Assembly: GCA_018302815.1 (NCBI GenBank) | Contig: JAGVZE010000019.1 | Location: forward strand, 1-64,000 | Direction: 5' to 3' | DNA length: 64,000 nucleotides | From: Candidatus Woesearchaeota archaeon | Lineage (GTDB): Archaea > Nanobdellota > Nanobdellia > Woesearchaeales > ARS49 | Shown here: positions 35,850 through 45,609 of the stretch, piece by piece | Layout: every line of letters begins with the position of its first letter | Numbering within the stretch: the stretch's first letter is position 1 | Position numbers and translations under genes: made by a program | Notes under the pieces: model-generated | What the model was told of the DNA's origin: nothing | Seen by the model: only the letters and a program-made list of their open reading frames with translations | Database searches by the model: none

Positions 35850-35960
35850 ATGAAACGCAGTTCACGACGCTGGAAGAAAAAACGACAGATGCGCTGGAAA
35901 TGGCAGAGAAAGCGAATGAAGAAAGAACGCTCAAGGCGACGTGTAAGAGCTGCGGCGTAA
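35850..35960 (+). CDS. rpl41e: Ribosomal protein eL41
   Basis: A 36-aa gene. MKRSSRRWKKKRQMRWKWQ continues with RKRMKKERSRRRVRAAA. Almost all residues are Arg, Lys or Trp, and the MRWKW...KRM core is that of eL41 (L41e), the short helix of the large subunit. A TATA box ctttataaac (about 35817-35826) lies some 25 bases upstream. The TAA is followed by a T-rich stretch. Confidence 0.85.
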   Translation: MKRSSRRWKKKRQMRWKWQRKRMKKERSRRRVRAAA

Positions 35961-35998
35961 TTTTGTTTTTTATTGTTTATTTTTTCTTAAAAATTTAG
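35961..35998 (+). terminator. T-rich transcription end of eL41
   Basis: ttttgttttttattg and tttattttttc follow directly after the TAA; runs of T on the coding strand are the usual archaeal termination signal. Confidence 0.5.
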
Positions 35999-36019
35999 AA
36001 ATTCTACATCTAAAAAAGA

Positions 36020-36394
36020 TTAATCGACTTCCACTTCGACCATATCCCCATCTTCCAAATCATATTCATCACGCAGCTTCACATCTGTAGCGACTTCTAT
36101 GACGGTGCGATCGTGATCAGCAAGACCGTCCTCTGCTTTGTCAGTACGAAGGATGAATGCTTTTCGACCAAAAATTTTACATGGAACAATATTCACGGAA
36201 ACTGTTCCTGAATACTCTTCTTTCTCTAGACGAATACGCTTTTTAGGCAATCTCCACTCTGTGTCCAACTTGACGTTGAGCGTTCCTGGAAAAAGTTTCA
36301 TCCCGCATTTTTTCGTGTAAAATAACTCGAGCTTTTCCATCCAATACGAAAAATTACAAATCCCGCTTTCGACTTTGCCTTTCAAAATCACCAT
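36020..36394 (-). CDS. ribK: CTP-dependent riboflavin kinase (archaeal RibK, DUF120)
   Basis: 124 aa from ATG 36394. Family landmarks: VILKGKVESGICNFSYWM, KLFPGTLNVKL (the PGTLN motif of the substrate pocket), HDRTVIEVATDVKLRDEYDLEDGDMVEV (the LR..L.DGD end). It makes FMN from riboflavin using CTP. The frame extends upstream to 36427, but that ATG is inside the TATA box tttataaat, so ATG 36394 (about 25 bases on) is the better start. It lies divergent from the rRNA promoter. Confidence 0.9.
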   Translation of the reverse strand: MVILKGKVESGICNFSYWMEKLELFYTKKCGMKLFPGTLNVKLDTEWRLPKKRIRLEKEEYSGTVSVNIVPCKIFGRKAFILRTDKAEDGLADHDRTVIEVATDVKLRDEYDLEDGDMVEVEVD

Positions 36395-36435
36395 GCCTAG
36401 AAAAGTATTTACCAGATTTATAAACACATTGCAAA

Positions 36436-36446
36436 CCTTTAAATAC
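36436..36446 (+). promoter_or_regulatory. TATA box of the rRNA operon
   Basis: cctttaaatac is the only good TATA box between the riboflavin kinase gene and the first processing stem. A start about 25 bases downstream would give a leader of about 340 bases before mature 16S. The leader holds several hairpins (ctcgact-ctga-agtcgag at about 36558-36575; cccaacat-tcg-atgttggg at about 36727-36745; ctcgaaaaa...tttttcgag at about 36756-36786). Confidence 0.5.
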
Positions 36447-36577
36447 TACCTCGAAGTTCGAAGAGGAATCATCTCCACTGCTGGAAAATGTTCCAGCGAT
36501 TCTTTTGTTCCTCGGGACACTGAGGGAGCAGCAAATCATGCTCACAACAGTGAGTGCTCGACTCTGAAGTCGAGTAC

Positions 36578-36602
36578 GAGGAAGTATTGGATACGAACAA
36601 GC
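36578..36602 (+). other. 16S rRNA processing stem, 5' strand
   Basis: gaggaagtattggata then aacaagc pairs with gcttgttt then tatccaatacttcctc at 38323-38346, leaving one small internal bulge. The helix encloses the whole 16S gene, as the BHB-type stem cut by the archaeal splicing endonuclease does. Confidence 0.75.
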
Positions 36603-36806
36603 CAATTCTAATAATGACAGTAAAACTGTCGATACTTGCGACCAAAAGTGGTTGAAAAATCTCGGCAAGCGCCGAGTTATTCCTATTCATTCGTGGATAG
36701 GAGTATGGGAAATTACGCGAGAGGCTCCCAACATTCGATGTTGGGTTCTTTCGTGCTCGAAAAAACGTCAAAAACTTTTTCGAGATGCTCAAACCTCAAC
36801 TGCATC

Positions 36807-38278
<1,472 letters not shown>

Positions 38279-38322
38279 TCTTTTTTTTCATCTCACGATG
38301 AAATCTGAGGAACAATCGAATA

Positions 38323-38346
38323 GCTTGTTTTATCCAATACTTCCTC
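38323..38346 (+). other. 16S rRNA processing stem, 3' strand
   Basis: Partner of 36578-36602; sits about 45 bases after the 16S 3' end and 37 bases before tRNA-Ala. Confidence 0.75.
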
Positions 38347-38383
38347 TCATAATCACAACGATGCCGTCAAACGCATCAATCTT

Positions 38384-38482
38384 GGGCGCATAGCTCAGAC
38401 CGGTAGAGCACCCGCTTTGCAAGCTGAGCTTATGGCTCTCCAAAAGAGCGGGGGGCCTCGGGTTCAAATCCCGATGCGTCCA
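38384..38482 (+). tRNA. tRNA-Ala(UGC) with intron, in the 16S-23S spacer
   Basis: Acceptor GGGCGCA (38384-38390) pairs with TGCGTCC (38475-38481), A73 at 38482. D arm GCTC/GAGC; anticodon stem CCCGC/GCGGG around TT-TGC-A; an intron of about 25 nt follows position 37 (gctgagcttatggctctcc inside). T arm TCGGG-TTCAAAT-CCCGA. tRNA-Ala in this spacer is the usual arrangement for euryarchaeal-type operons. Confidence 0.93.
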
Positions 38483-38593
38483 CTCAATACATCACAACTC
38501 ACGTTCATCAACAATTTGGTGAAGTCCATCCGCACCTGAACCATGCGGGTGGTAGGTAGAGAACAACGTTATCCCAACGTTAATGTTCATTGA

Positions 38594-38613
38594 AACCGTT
38601 CATAGTCGAACTC
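38594..38613 (+). other. 23S rRNA processing stem, 5' strand
   Basis: aaccgttcatagtcgaactc is a perfect 20-base complement of 41534-41553; together they bracket the 23S gene. Confidence 0.85.
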
Positions 38614-38647
38614 TGGTCTTACATCAAAAGAATGTAGGACTTAAAAA

Positions 38648-41528
38648 GTCAAAACACAACTCTATGAGGTGGAGGACTTGGCTTGAGACGCCGATGAAGG
38701 ACGTGGCTAACTGCGAAAAGCCTTGGCGATCCGTATGCAGGAATTGAACCGAGGATCTCCGAATCGGACTTCCGTCTAAAAACCGAAAGGTTAGGGAACC
38801 CAGGGAATTGAAACGTCTTAGTACCTGGAGGAAAAGAAATCAATTGAGATGCGGGTAGTAAGAGCGACTGAACTCCGCAAACGGCAAACCGAATCAGGCG
38901 ATGAAAGTCGTCTGGGATGTGGGGTTTTGGACCTTCTTTTAGGCCTCGCTCACAAACGTGAAGTGCGCTGGAACGCGCTGGGAAACAGGGTGACACCCCC
39001 GTAGCGAAAAATGAGCAAGCCGTGAAGGTATCCAGAGTACTGCTCCCCGGAAACGGAGCAGGAAATTGGGAGTCATCAACTTCCAACCGTAAATACGTCT
39101 CAAGACCGATAGCGTACAAGTACCGTGAGGGAACGTTGAAAAGAACCCTTGACAGGGTGTTAAAAGAGCCTGAAACCTCATAGACATCGAACGGCACGGA
39201 CCTACGGGTTTGTGTCGTACGTTTGGAATAACGTGCCAGGGAGTGCATTTGAGTGGCAAGGCTAACTGCAACAACAGGAAGCCGAAGCGAAAGCGACAAG
39301 CTCGCAAGCAATGAGGAGCGCGGTGTGAAAGCGCCGGGAGTCACTTGGATGCGACCCGAAACCAGTCGATCTAATCCAGGGCATGGTGAAGTGAGGGTAA
39401 AACCTTGTGGAAGCCAGAAGAGGTGCTGTGTGCAAGCGTTCTTCTGACTTTGGATTAGGGGTGAAAAGCCAATCGAGACTGGTGATAGCTGGTTCCTGCC
39501 AAAGTAGGCGTAAGTCTAGCCTCGAGCGAGACAGATGAGCTCGTAGAGCGACGGATTGGGGATTGAGGCATCGAAAGGTGTCGGTCCCTTGTCCAACTCC
39601 GAAGAACTCATCGTCGTAGACCTCGGGAGACGGGGTATATGCGTAAGGTGTATATCCGAAAGGGGAACAACCCTGACTATGGTTAAGGTCCCAAAGTAAT
39701 GATTAAGTGTGAACGGGCAAAGGGCATTTGCGCCCAGAGACAGCGGGGAGGTAGGCTTAGAAGCAGCCACCCTTTAAAAAGTGCGTAACAGCTTACCCGT
39801 CAAGAGCGCGAGTCCCTAAAATGGACGGGGCTAAATCATTCACCGATACCATAGACGACCCAAAAGGTCGTGGTAGGCAGGCGTATAGCTTGGACAGAAC
39901 TTTCTTCGAAAGGAGAGAGGGACCGAGCATTAATGAAAATCCTGGCGGTAGTAGGATCTTAGACGTGTGAGAATCACGTCCACTGTAAGGGCAAGGGTTC
40001 CTTGGCAATGTCGATCAGCCAAGGGTAAGTCAGTCCTAACTGTACACCCAACTGGTGTGAGTGAGGAAAGGGCATCCGGTTAATACTCCGGAACTATATA
40101 GGTATGCGTGGCAACACAAGCCTTGCTTCAGACGCTTTCGGCTAAGCGGGCGCAGACTGTCGTTTGCGCTAACATGGATACATCCAGGGAGTATCGTCAC
40201 GATGAGAACTGGATGAAACCATGGAATGGTTTCTCTTTGAGGAATCCCGCCAATGCCAAGAGCCCATGAAAATGGAACAAGGAAAAATCCTGTATAACTG
40301 TACCCAGAACCAGCACTGGTGCCCCTAGGTGAGAAGCCTAAAGTGTGAAGGACTAATGTAGTTGAGGGAACTCGGCATATTGGCCCCGTGACTTCGGTCT
40401 AAGGGGTCCCTGCAATCGTGCTCTTATGAGTGGCGATCGCAGGGGTCACTAACTCGGGGGATCCGACTGTTTACCAAAAACACAACTGGCTGCTAAGCTG
40501 TAAAGCCTTGTATAGCCGGTGACGTCTGCCCAGTGATGGTATCCGAAAACTCATTTCAATGGGTCTAAGGGCCATTTAACGGCGGGAGTAACTATAACTC
40601 TCTTAAGGTAGCGTAATGCCTTGTCATTTGATTGGTGACGTGCATGAAGGGCGTAACGAGATCCCCACTGTCCCCAACTGCAAGCCTCCGAACACTTCCT
40701 TCTGGTGGGAAGACCAGAGATCTCCAGTGGGAAGCGAAGACCCCGTGAAACTTTACTGTAGCTTGTAGCTGTGACGCGAGTGGCATTGTATAGCGTATGT
40801 GGTAGCTGTTTGAGGAGCAAGTCGTCAGGTTTGCTCTGAGGCACCGATGTAACACCACACCCTGCTGCTTGCGTCACTCACTTCGAAAGAAGAACACCTA
40901 CTGGCGGACAGTTCGGCTGGGGTGGCACGCCGATGAAAAGATATCATTGGCGCCCTAAGGTCGGCTCAGTCCGGTCAGAAATCGGACGTAGAGTGCAAGG
41001 GCAAAAGCCGGCCTGACTGGATCCCTGATAAGACCGGATCCAGAGGCGAAAGCCAGGCCTAGCGAACCCCCGTGTCCTCCTTGATGGGGGCCGGGTATGA
41101 CCGAAAAGTTACTCCGGGGGTAACAGAGTCGTCGCGCCCGAGAGTTCGCATCGACGGCGCGGATTGCTACATCGACGTCGGCTCTTCCTATCCTGGCCGT
41201 GCAGAAGCGGCCAAGGGTGAAGGGGTTCACTTGTTAAAAGGGATCGTTAGCTGGGTTCACAACGCTGTGAGGCAGTTGGTTTGATATCTACTGGAGATGT
41301 GCCATAGTACGAGAGGAACTGGCATTCGTCGCCACTGGTATACCGGTTGTCCGATAGGGCATCACGCCGGGCAGCTACGCGATAGACGGTAAGTTCTGAA
41401 AGCATCTAAGAATGAAACGTTCCTCGAAAAGACCCTTCTTCGGGCATGGCTAAAAGAGCCGTTTGATGGAGCTGGTGTGTAAGCGCGAAGGTAACGACGC
41501 GTTCAGCATGCAGCCCCCAACGCCCATA
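38648..41528 (+). rRNA. rrl: 23S ribosomal RNA
   Basis: Starts near aactctatgaggtggaggac and gacgccgatgaaggacgtgg, as archaeal 23S does, and contains the peptidyl-transferase and factor-binding blocks, for example ccgtgaaactttactgtagc (40742 on), taactataactctcttaagg (40587 on), cgatagggcatcacgccggg-type sequence and the sarcin-ricin loop catagtacgagaggaactgg (41304 on). The end is placed near 41528 from the closing processing stem. No large intron is apparent (length about 2880). No 5S gene follows. Confidence 0.93.
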
Positions 41529-41533
41529 CTTTT

Positions 41534-41553
41534 GAGTTCGACTATGAACGGTT
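41534..41553 (+). other. 23S rRNA processing stem, 3' strand
   Basis: gagttcgactatgaacggtt pairs perfectly with 38594-38613. Confidence 0.85.
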
Positions 41554-41575
41554 CTTTTTTTATTTTAATTTTAAA
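41554..41575 (+). terminator. rRNA operon terminator
   Basis: A run of seven T (41555-41561) followed by attttaattttaaaa comes directly after the 23S processing stem, before the SET-domain gene. A T run after a stem is the expected stop for the operon. Confidence 0.6.
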
Positions 41576-41634
41576 ATCGAAATGTAGAGAAATCGCTAAC
41601 AATATTTTTATTCTAGCAACTTATTCTACTTTGA

Positions 41635-42099
41635 ATGAACTGCATCACAGTCAAAAAATCATCGAAAGGAGGCAAAGGTGTTTTCGCAGCACGTGATTTC
41701 AAAAAGGGTGAAGTTGTTCTAATATGGGATATTTCACACCAGTTATCAAGAGAACAAATTAAGAATCTTTCACAAGATGATCAAAATCACACAAACTACA
41801 TAGGAACTGATACATACACGCTAATGCAATCGCCTGAAAAATTTGTCGATCATTCTTGCGAACCAAATACCTATGTGAAAAATCAACAAGACATTGCGTT
41901 AATTGATATCGAAAAAGGCGAGGAAATAACAACTGATTATTCTTTGAATGGAATAGATGACTGGGAGATGCAATGTAACTGCGGAACTCAAAATTGTAGA
42001 AAAGTAATTTATGGAGATTTCAGGAAGCTTGATTTAAAGACGAAAAAGAGACTATATCCTTATTTGGAAGAATGGTATAAACGAGAAATTAAGATTTAA
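41635..42099 (+). CDS. SET-domain protein lysine methyltransferase
   Basis: 154 aa. SET landmarks: GGKGVFAARDFKKGEVVL at the N-terminus, VDHSCEPNTYV (NHSC-type motif with His-Ser-Cys, AdoMet site), EEITTDYSL (ITxDY) and a Cys-rich post-SET tail CNCGTQNCRKVI that would bind zinc. It would methylate lysine on some protein; the target is unknown. The gene is AT-rich with T-ending codons, unlike most plus-strand genes here, and lies in the interval next to the rRNA operon that also holds the IVP-like gene. Its last 4 bases overlap the convergent gene. Confidence 0.88.
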   Translation: MNCITVKKSSKGGKGVFAARDFKKGEVVLIWDISHQLSREQIKNLSQDDQNHTNYIGTDTYTLMQSPEKFVDHSCEPNTYVKNQQDIALIDIEKGEEITTDYSLNGIDDWEMQCNCGTQNCRKVIYGDFRKLDLKTKKRLYPYLEEWYKREIKI

Positions 42100-42557
42100 C
42101 ACAATTTCCCCATTTCTTCTCTCGACTTGATATCTTGGTCTGTTTTCCACTTCTCGTGCCTGTACCACATCGTCTTGTCCTCTTTTCTGTTGCCAATTTG
42201 TCCTTCTAAATATTGCATATAACGATATAATCTTCTGATGAATGTGTCAAGTTTTGCATGATGCGTTGCGTGCTGTTCTTTTGTAATATAGTTCAGGTCT
42301 TGCGACAGTCTTAGCGCCGCTTCGCATTCAAGACAACTACGATAACAAAAAATTAGATAGTTGAGGAAAATCTTGTACGACCTCGCGCCAGAGCCTTCGG
42401 CAATGTTGAGTGGTAGGCAAGTCGCGGCTCTGCGCAACTGTGATGTCAGGTTATTATCTTCAGATGACGGGAATGATTTGACGAGTTGATACGTGTCAAG
42501 CACGAACTGGTGCGCGGCGTGATAAATCTCAAGTTTTTTATAGTCGACAAAAACCAT
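42096..42557 (-). CDS. Four-helix-bundle protein of the 23S rRNA-IVP (S23) family
   Basis: 153 aa. DYKKLEIYHAAHQFVLDTYQL, LTSQLRRAATCLPLNIAEGS, RSYKIFLNYLIFCYRSCLECEAAL: the pattern of the family first found inside bacterial 23S intervening sequences (four-helix bundle, S23/IVP). It here lies about 570 bases behind the archaeal 23S gene rather than inside it. The last 35 residues are a charged extension. Function is unknown; the family is mainly bacterial, so transfer is plausible. Confidence 0.85.
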   Translation of the reverse strand: MVFVDYKKLEIYHAAHQFVLDTYQLVKSFPSSEDNNLTSQLRRAATCLPLNIAEGSGARSYKIFLNYLIFCYRSCLECEAALRLSQDLNYITKEQHATHHAKLDTFIRRLYRYMQYLEGQIGNRKEDKTMWYRHEKWKTDQDIKSREEMGKLC

Positions 42558-42624
42558 GTGAAAACAGGAGATAAGTCCCTTAAAGAACTCTTCTCAAGAA
42601 AACAGGGAAACTTTACGACCTGTA

Positions 42625-43011
42625 ATGGAAAGAAAGATGAAGCCAGAAGACGCAAATGCACAAGCATATCATGGAATAATCGTAGACGCAAGTCTCAGGA
42701 ATCAAACTAGTCTGAAGAAATTTAAAATTGTCAGCAGTAAAAAAGATGAGGATTGGACGCTCTACAAAGTGGAAATTGCCAACGATAAAATTGAATCAGT
42801 GATTGAACTTCTGAAAGCTGAATTGAATCCGAAATTTTACGCGCACTTTTATCGAAACAATGAACTCATCGTAGTCCTCAAAGACGCGGTTTTCAAAACA
42901 ACGATAAACGCCACTGATTGGAAGAAGATAATCGACTATGGAGCGAAAAATGGAATTGCGCGCGAGCAACTCGATTTCACCCCGTGCCGAATACAGGATG
43001 AAACATGGTGA
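42625..43011 (+). CDS. Conserved hypothetical protein
   Basis: 128 aa (ATG 42625; a second in-frame ATG at 42640 would give MKPED). AYHGIIVDASLRNQTSLKKFKI, a charged middle, then FYAHFYRNNELIVVLKD. The look is of a small alpha/beta protein that I have seen annotated only as hypothetical. Neither a catalytic motif nor a signal is visible. It overlaps the next gene by 7 bases. Confidence 0.6.
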   Translation: MERKMKPEDANAQAYHGIIVDASLRNQTSLKKFKIVSSKKDEDWTLYKVEIANDKIESVIELLKAELNPKFYAHFYRNNELIVVLKDAVFKTTINATDWKKIIDYGAKNGIAREQLDFTPCRIQDETW

Positions 43012-43874
43012 CGCCTGACGACAAGAAAAAACACACCCGCAGAACAATACTTCTCGCAGGAATATCCTGCACTATTGGCGCCATTATCAATCATCGACTC
43101 CGAGATAAAACTCTAAAAGAAGGATACTTGATTTTTGATCATCTCGCGTTTGTTGAAACTGTGCTCCCAGCTCTTGTTGATACGTACGGGATAACGCGGG
43201 TTGGAATCGCAGACTTGCCACGCGGCGAAATAACTCAAGACCGCCTTCGAGAGCTACGCTCAGAATATGAACGCGCAGTCATTCCATTTAAAAACGCGTG
43301 GAACCACTGCAAGTCAAGTTTTGAAGAAGCTAAAAACAAGCCAGTCCTTCCTCCTCTGCGTGATTGGCCGCAGAACCTTCGCAAGTATTACTATATCCAA
43401 CACCCAAGCCGCGAATCACTTGAACGATACGCAAACGGAACATTCACATTCAAACCACTGCAAGCCGCAGAACGCGCCCTTTCTCGTCGATTAGAAGTGT
43501 ACGGAATCGAAAACGCCGAATGGCGGCCGTATGCGCTGGATAGATGGAATTTCACGCAAGAATTCCAACGGGCAAAAGAAAAATTACTAACTCTTGACAT
43601 TGGAACATCTAGCGAATATAACCGCATGAAGAACGTTCTGACTTCACGGATGAAAACACTTGAAAATGCGATCGAACAAAACGGGCTTTTGAAAATAGAA
43701 ACGCCCCTGCCAATAGAAAACCGAATAAATAACTGGATAGAAAATACATCAGACAAAACCCCCATTCTTTTGTGCACATACGGAGGAGCGACAGAGGAGC
43801 TAATGGCCCGCGCGAAAGAACAAGCCATACCTGTTCGGCATGAATGCTGCGAAGAAACCGCTCGCAAGGTTTAA
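43005..43874 (+). CDS. Membrane-anchored protein of unknown function
   Basis: 289 aa. A short basic start (DDKKKHTRR) and one hydrophobic segment (TILLAGISCTIGAII) suggest an N-terminal anchor; the rest is soluble and largely helical. The first part VLPALVDTYGITRVGIADLPRGE and the last part TPILLCTYGGATEELMARAKEQAIPVRHECCEETARKV resemble the two ends of a Rossmann-like domain, but I cannot name a family. The stop lies within the TATA box of the next gene. Confidence 0.55.
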   Translation: MVTPDDKKKHTRRTILLAGISCTIGAIINHRLRDKTLKEGYLIFDHLAFVETVLPALVDTYGITRVGIADLPRGEITQDRLRELRSEYERAVIPFKNAWNHCKSSFEEAKNKPVLPPLRDWPQNLRKYYYIQHPSRESLERYANGTFTFKPLQAAERALSRRLEVYGIENAEWRPYALDRWNFTQEFQRAKEKLLTLDIGTSSEYNRMKNVLTSRMKTLENAIEQNGLLKIETPLPIENRINNWIENTSDKTPILLCTYGGATEELMARAKEQAIPVRHECCEETARKV

Positions 43875-43878
43875 ATAC
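43868..43878 (+). promoter_or_regulatory. TATA box of the 43915-45305 gene run
   Basis: ggtttaaatac overlaps the preceding stop codon. ATG 43915 has agaggtga as ribosome site, so this transcript has a leader, unlike many genes here. Confidence 0.5.
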
Positions 43879-43914
43879 ACACTTGGCATTAAAACAAATT
43901 AAAGAGGTGAATCA

Positions 43915-44331
43915 ATGGCAGAACTTATCATCGGACCTGCGCTCGCGCTTGGACTTATAATCGGAGTTTACGAATTAATCGTGGTACACAGGGATGTCGA
44001 TAAAGCATTCGCCAGAAGCATGCACGGCACACAAGCAATCATAACATCCATCATTTTCACATTTGTCAGCATGAACGCAGACTTCGTCTATACTGCCGCG
44101 CCAGTGTTCCAAAGCATACCTCTTGGACCACTCGGTCTTCAAATCGCAGCAGGACTTATAGCTGCAGTCAAGATTCACGGAGCCAATCAAACAAAAGGAC
44201 TCTCTTCCGGATCCGGAGTCAAAGCAGGAGAAACATGGTTCCACAGCATTCTTGTGGGCGCATTGATAGTAGCGGCACCGTATGTCTATCCAATCGTCGA
44301 ACCCATGCTCCCTGACTGGGTCAAGTTCTAA
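43915..44331 (+). CDS. Small multi-TM protein, unknown
   Basis: 138 aa with four hydrophobic helices (LIIGPALALGLIIGVYELIVV, IITSIIFTFVSMNADFVY, LGLQIAAGLIAAVKIHG, SILVGALIVAAPYVYPIV). No recognised family. The stop shares its last base with the next start (TAATG), so the two are translated together. Confidence 0.65.
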   Translation: MAELIIGPALALGLIIGVYELIVVHRDVDKAFARSMHGTQAIITSIIFTFVSMNADFVYTAAPVFQSIPLGPLGLQIAAGLIAAVKIHGANQTKGLSSGSGVKAGETWFHSILVGALIVAAPYVYPIVEPMLPDWVKF

Positions 44332-44525
44332 TGAGCTCTGAAGTCGAAAACATCAGTTCCGCTCTTGAAGAACTATCAGATGGAAAGAATCCTGATAAAG
44401 CACTTGCCAAGCTAATGGATGAAAAACACGCCAAGCTATTCAAAGAAGGACTCGAGCAGGGCGATAAATCCAAAATAATGCGGGCGTTGATAGGAACGCT
44501 AAGCCACTATGAAGCTACTCACTAA
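44331..44525 (+). CDS. Small helical soluble protein, unknown
   Basis: 64 aa, acidic N-terminus (SSEVENISSALEELSDGKNP) and a helical rest, with no recognisable motif. It overlaps both neighbours (TAATG in front, 17 bases behind). Coupling to the membrane protein in front suggests a shared complex (inference). Confidence 0.55.
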   Translation: MSSEVENISSALEELSDGKNPDKALAKLMDEKHAKLFKEGLEQGDKSKIMRALIGTLSHYEATH

Positions 44526-44784
44526 AGATTTAAACCCGCTTCTTTTCATCCTTGACAGCTGCGAAGACGCGCTGAACAAAGGAAATCTGAACCTTGCTGA
44601 AGTTTGGCTCGCCGAATATTTCGAGAAACTGCCTCAAAACGCGCTGGACCAAAACTACATCAAAAGCATCTTTCACGCGCTCAAAGAAAGAAATCTGGAA
44701 TATCTTAAAGCCGCAGTTGAAAGCGAAATAGAACGAATGAGAACGTTGAAAGTAAAAGCGCTGCATGACTTGGTTGCACGATGA
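44509..44784 (+). CDS. Small helical protein, unknown
   Basis: 91 aa, predicted helical repeats of a TPR-like look (LDSCEDALNKGNLNLAEVWLAEYF, YIKSIFHALKERNLEYLKAAVES). Not assigned. Overlaps the kinase-like gene behind by 4 bases (ATGA). Confidence 0.55.
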   Translation: MKLLTKDLNPLLFILDSCEDALNKGNLNLAEVWLAEYFEKLPQNALDQNYIKSIFHALKERNLEYLKAAVESEIERMRTLKVKALHDLVAR

Positions 44785-45305
44785 AACTACTCGTTCTATA
44801 TGGACCGCCCGGTGTTGGAAAACACACAGTAGCGAAAAAACTAGCCACCATAACCGGATACAAACTCTTCCACAATCATTACGTGGTTGATCTGCTCCTA
44901 TCAATTTTCACTTGGGGAAGCAAGCCATACCTTAAACTTGGCAGGCAAATATGGGAACTCGTTCTAACTGAAGCCGTAAAGAACAAGGTGAATTTCATTT
45001 TGACATACGTATATTCGCCTGAAGATAATCCATTCATCAAAAAGATGATTCGCGTTGTGAAAAAACACAACGGAACCATACACTTCATCAAACTCGAATG
45101 TGCGCAGCAAGAACTTCACAAGCGAGTGCGAACACCTCAACGAAGAAAATTCAAAAAATTACGAGATGTTGCGCAACTAACAAAAATCATCAGGAAATAC
45201 AAACTACACTCACGAATGCCTTTCGAAGAACATCTGACTATCGATACAACTGACCTCAGTGCACAAAAGACGGCTCAACTGATAAAAAAGCAGTACAGAA
45301 TATGA
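44781..45305 (+). CDS. P-loop kinase-like protein (AAA/shikimate-kinase-like family)
   Basis: 174 aa. The start KLLVLYGPPGVGKHTVAKKLA is a P-loop of the small-kinase type in which the residue after Lys varies and Thr follows; then YKLFHNHYVVDLLLSIF, a signature of a widespread small P-loop family usually annotated as AAA or shikimate-kinase-like. A phosphotransferase on a small molecule is likely; the substrate is unknown. It ends directly against the convergent eL33 gene. Confidence 0.75.
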   Translation: MKLLVLYGPPGVGKHTVAKKLATITGYKLFHNHYVVDLLLSIFTWGSKPYLKLGRQIWELVLTEAVKNKVNFILTYVYSPEDNPFIKKMIRVVKKHNGTIHFIKLECAQQELHKRVRTPQRRKFKKLRDVAQLTKIIRKYKLHSRMPFEEHLTIDTTDLSAQKTAQLIKKQYRI

Positions 45306-45569
45306 CTATTGAATCTTGACGTCTTCGCCAAGACTTTGGCCGGGAAGACCGCGCTCGAAGATGACTCTCACTGCGCCTTTGTTGCCATGAGTCGCTGAAA
45401 TCTTACCCTTTATCTCCTTCTTCTCTTTGCCAGGAGACGTCCAAACCGCAGTCTTTCCGATAAGCGGTGCAGCGCTTTCCTTTTTATCGACGCCATTTAC
45501 AATAATGATAAGCTGGTGGCCACTCTTTCGGCGGAAGCTTCCCCTGAAATGAGATATAATGCCTTGCAT
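45306..45569 (-). CDS. rpl35ae: Ribosomal protein eL33 (L35Ae)
   Basis: About 87 aa from ATG 45569. KSGHQLIIIVNGVDKKESAAPLIGKTAVW, GKISATHGNKGAVRVIFERGLPGQSLGEDVKI: the IGK, THGNKGAVRV and GLPGQ(A/S)LG blocks identify L35Ae. TATA box ctttataaac (about 45592-45601) lies 25 bases before the ATG; the frame continues to TTG 45578 but that start is less likely. Confidence 0.92.
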   Translation of the reverse strand: MQGIISHFRGSFRRKSGHQLIIIVNGVDKKESAAPLIGKTAVWTSPGKEKKEIKGKISATHGNKGAVRVIFERGLPGQSLGEDVKIQ

Positions 45570-45609
45570 AACCAGCAAAGGTAAAGGAGGGGTTTATAAA
45601 GCTTTTGGG

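Noticed and set aside
38649-39344. Long minus-strand open frame inside 23S rRNA, and similar frames across 36800-41500
   Set aside because: They lie within conserved rRNA sequence, have no ribosome site, and encode Arg/Ser/Pro-rich products typical of antisense rRNA frames.
41576-41634. 5S rRNA behind 23S
   Set aside because: Only about 60 AT-rich bases separate the terminator from the SET gene, too short for 5S, and no 5S motif is present.
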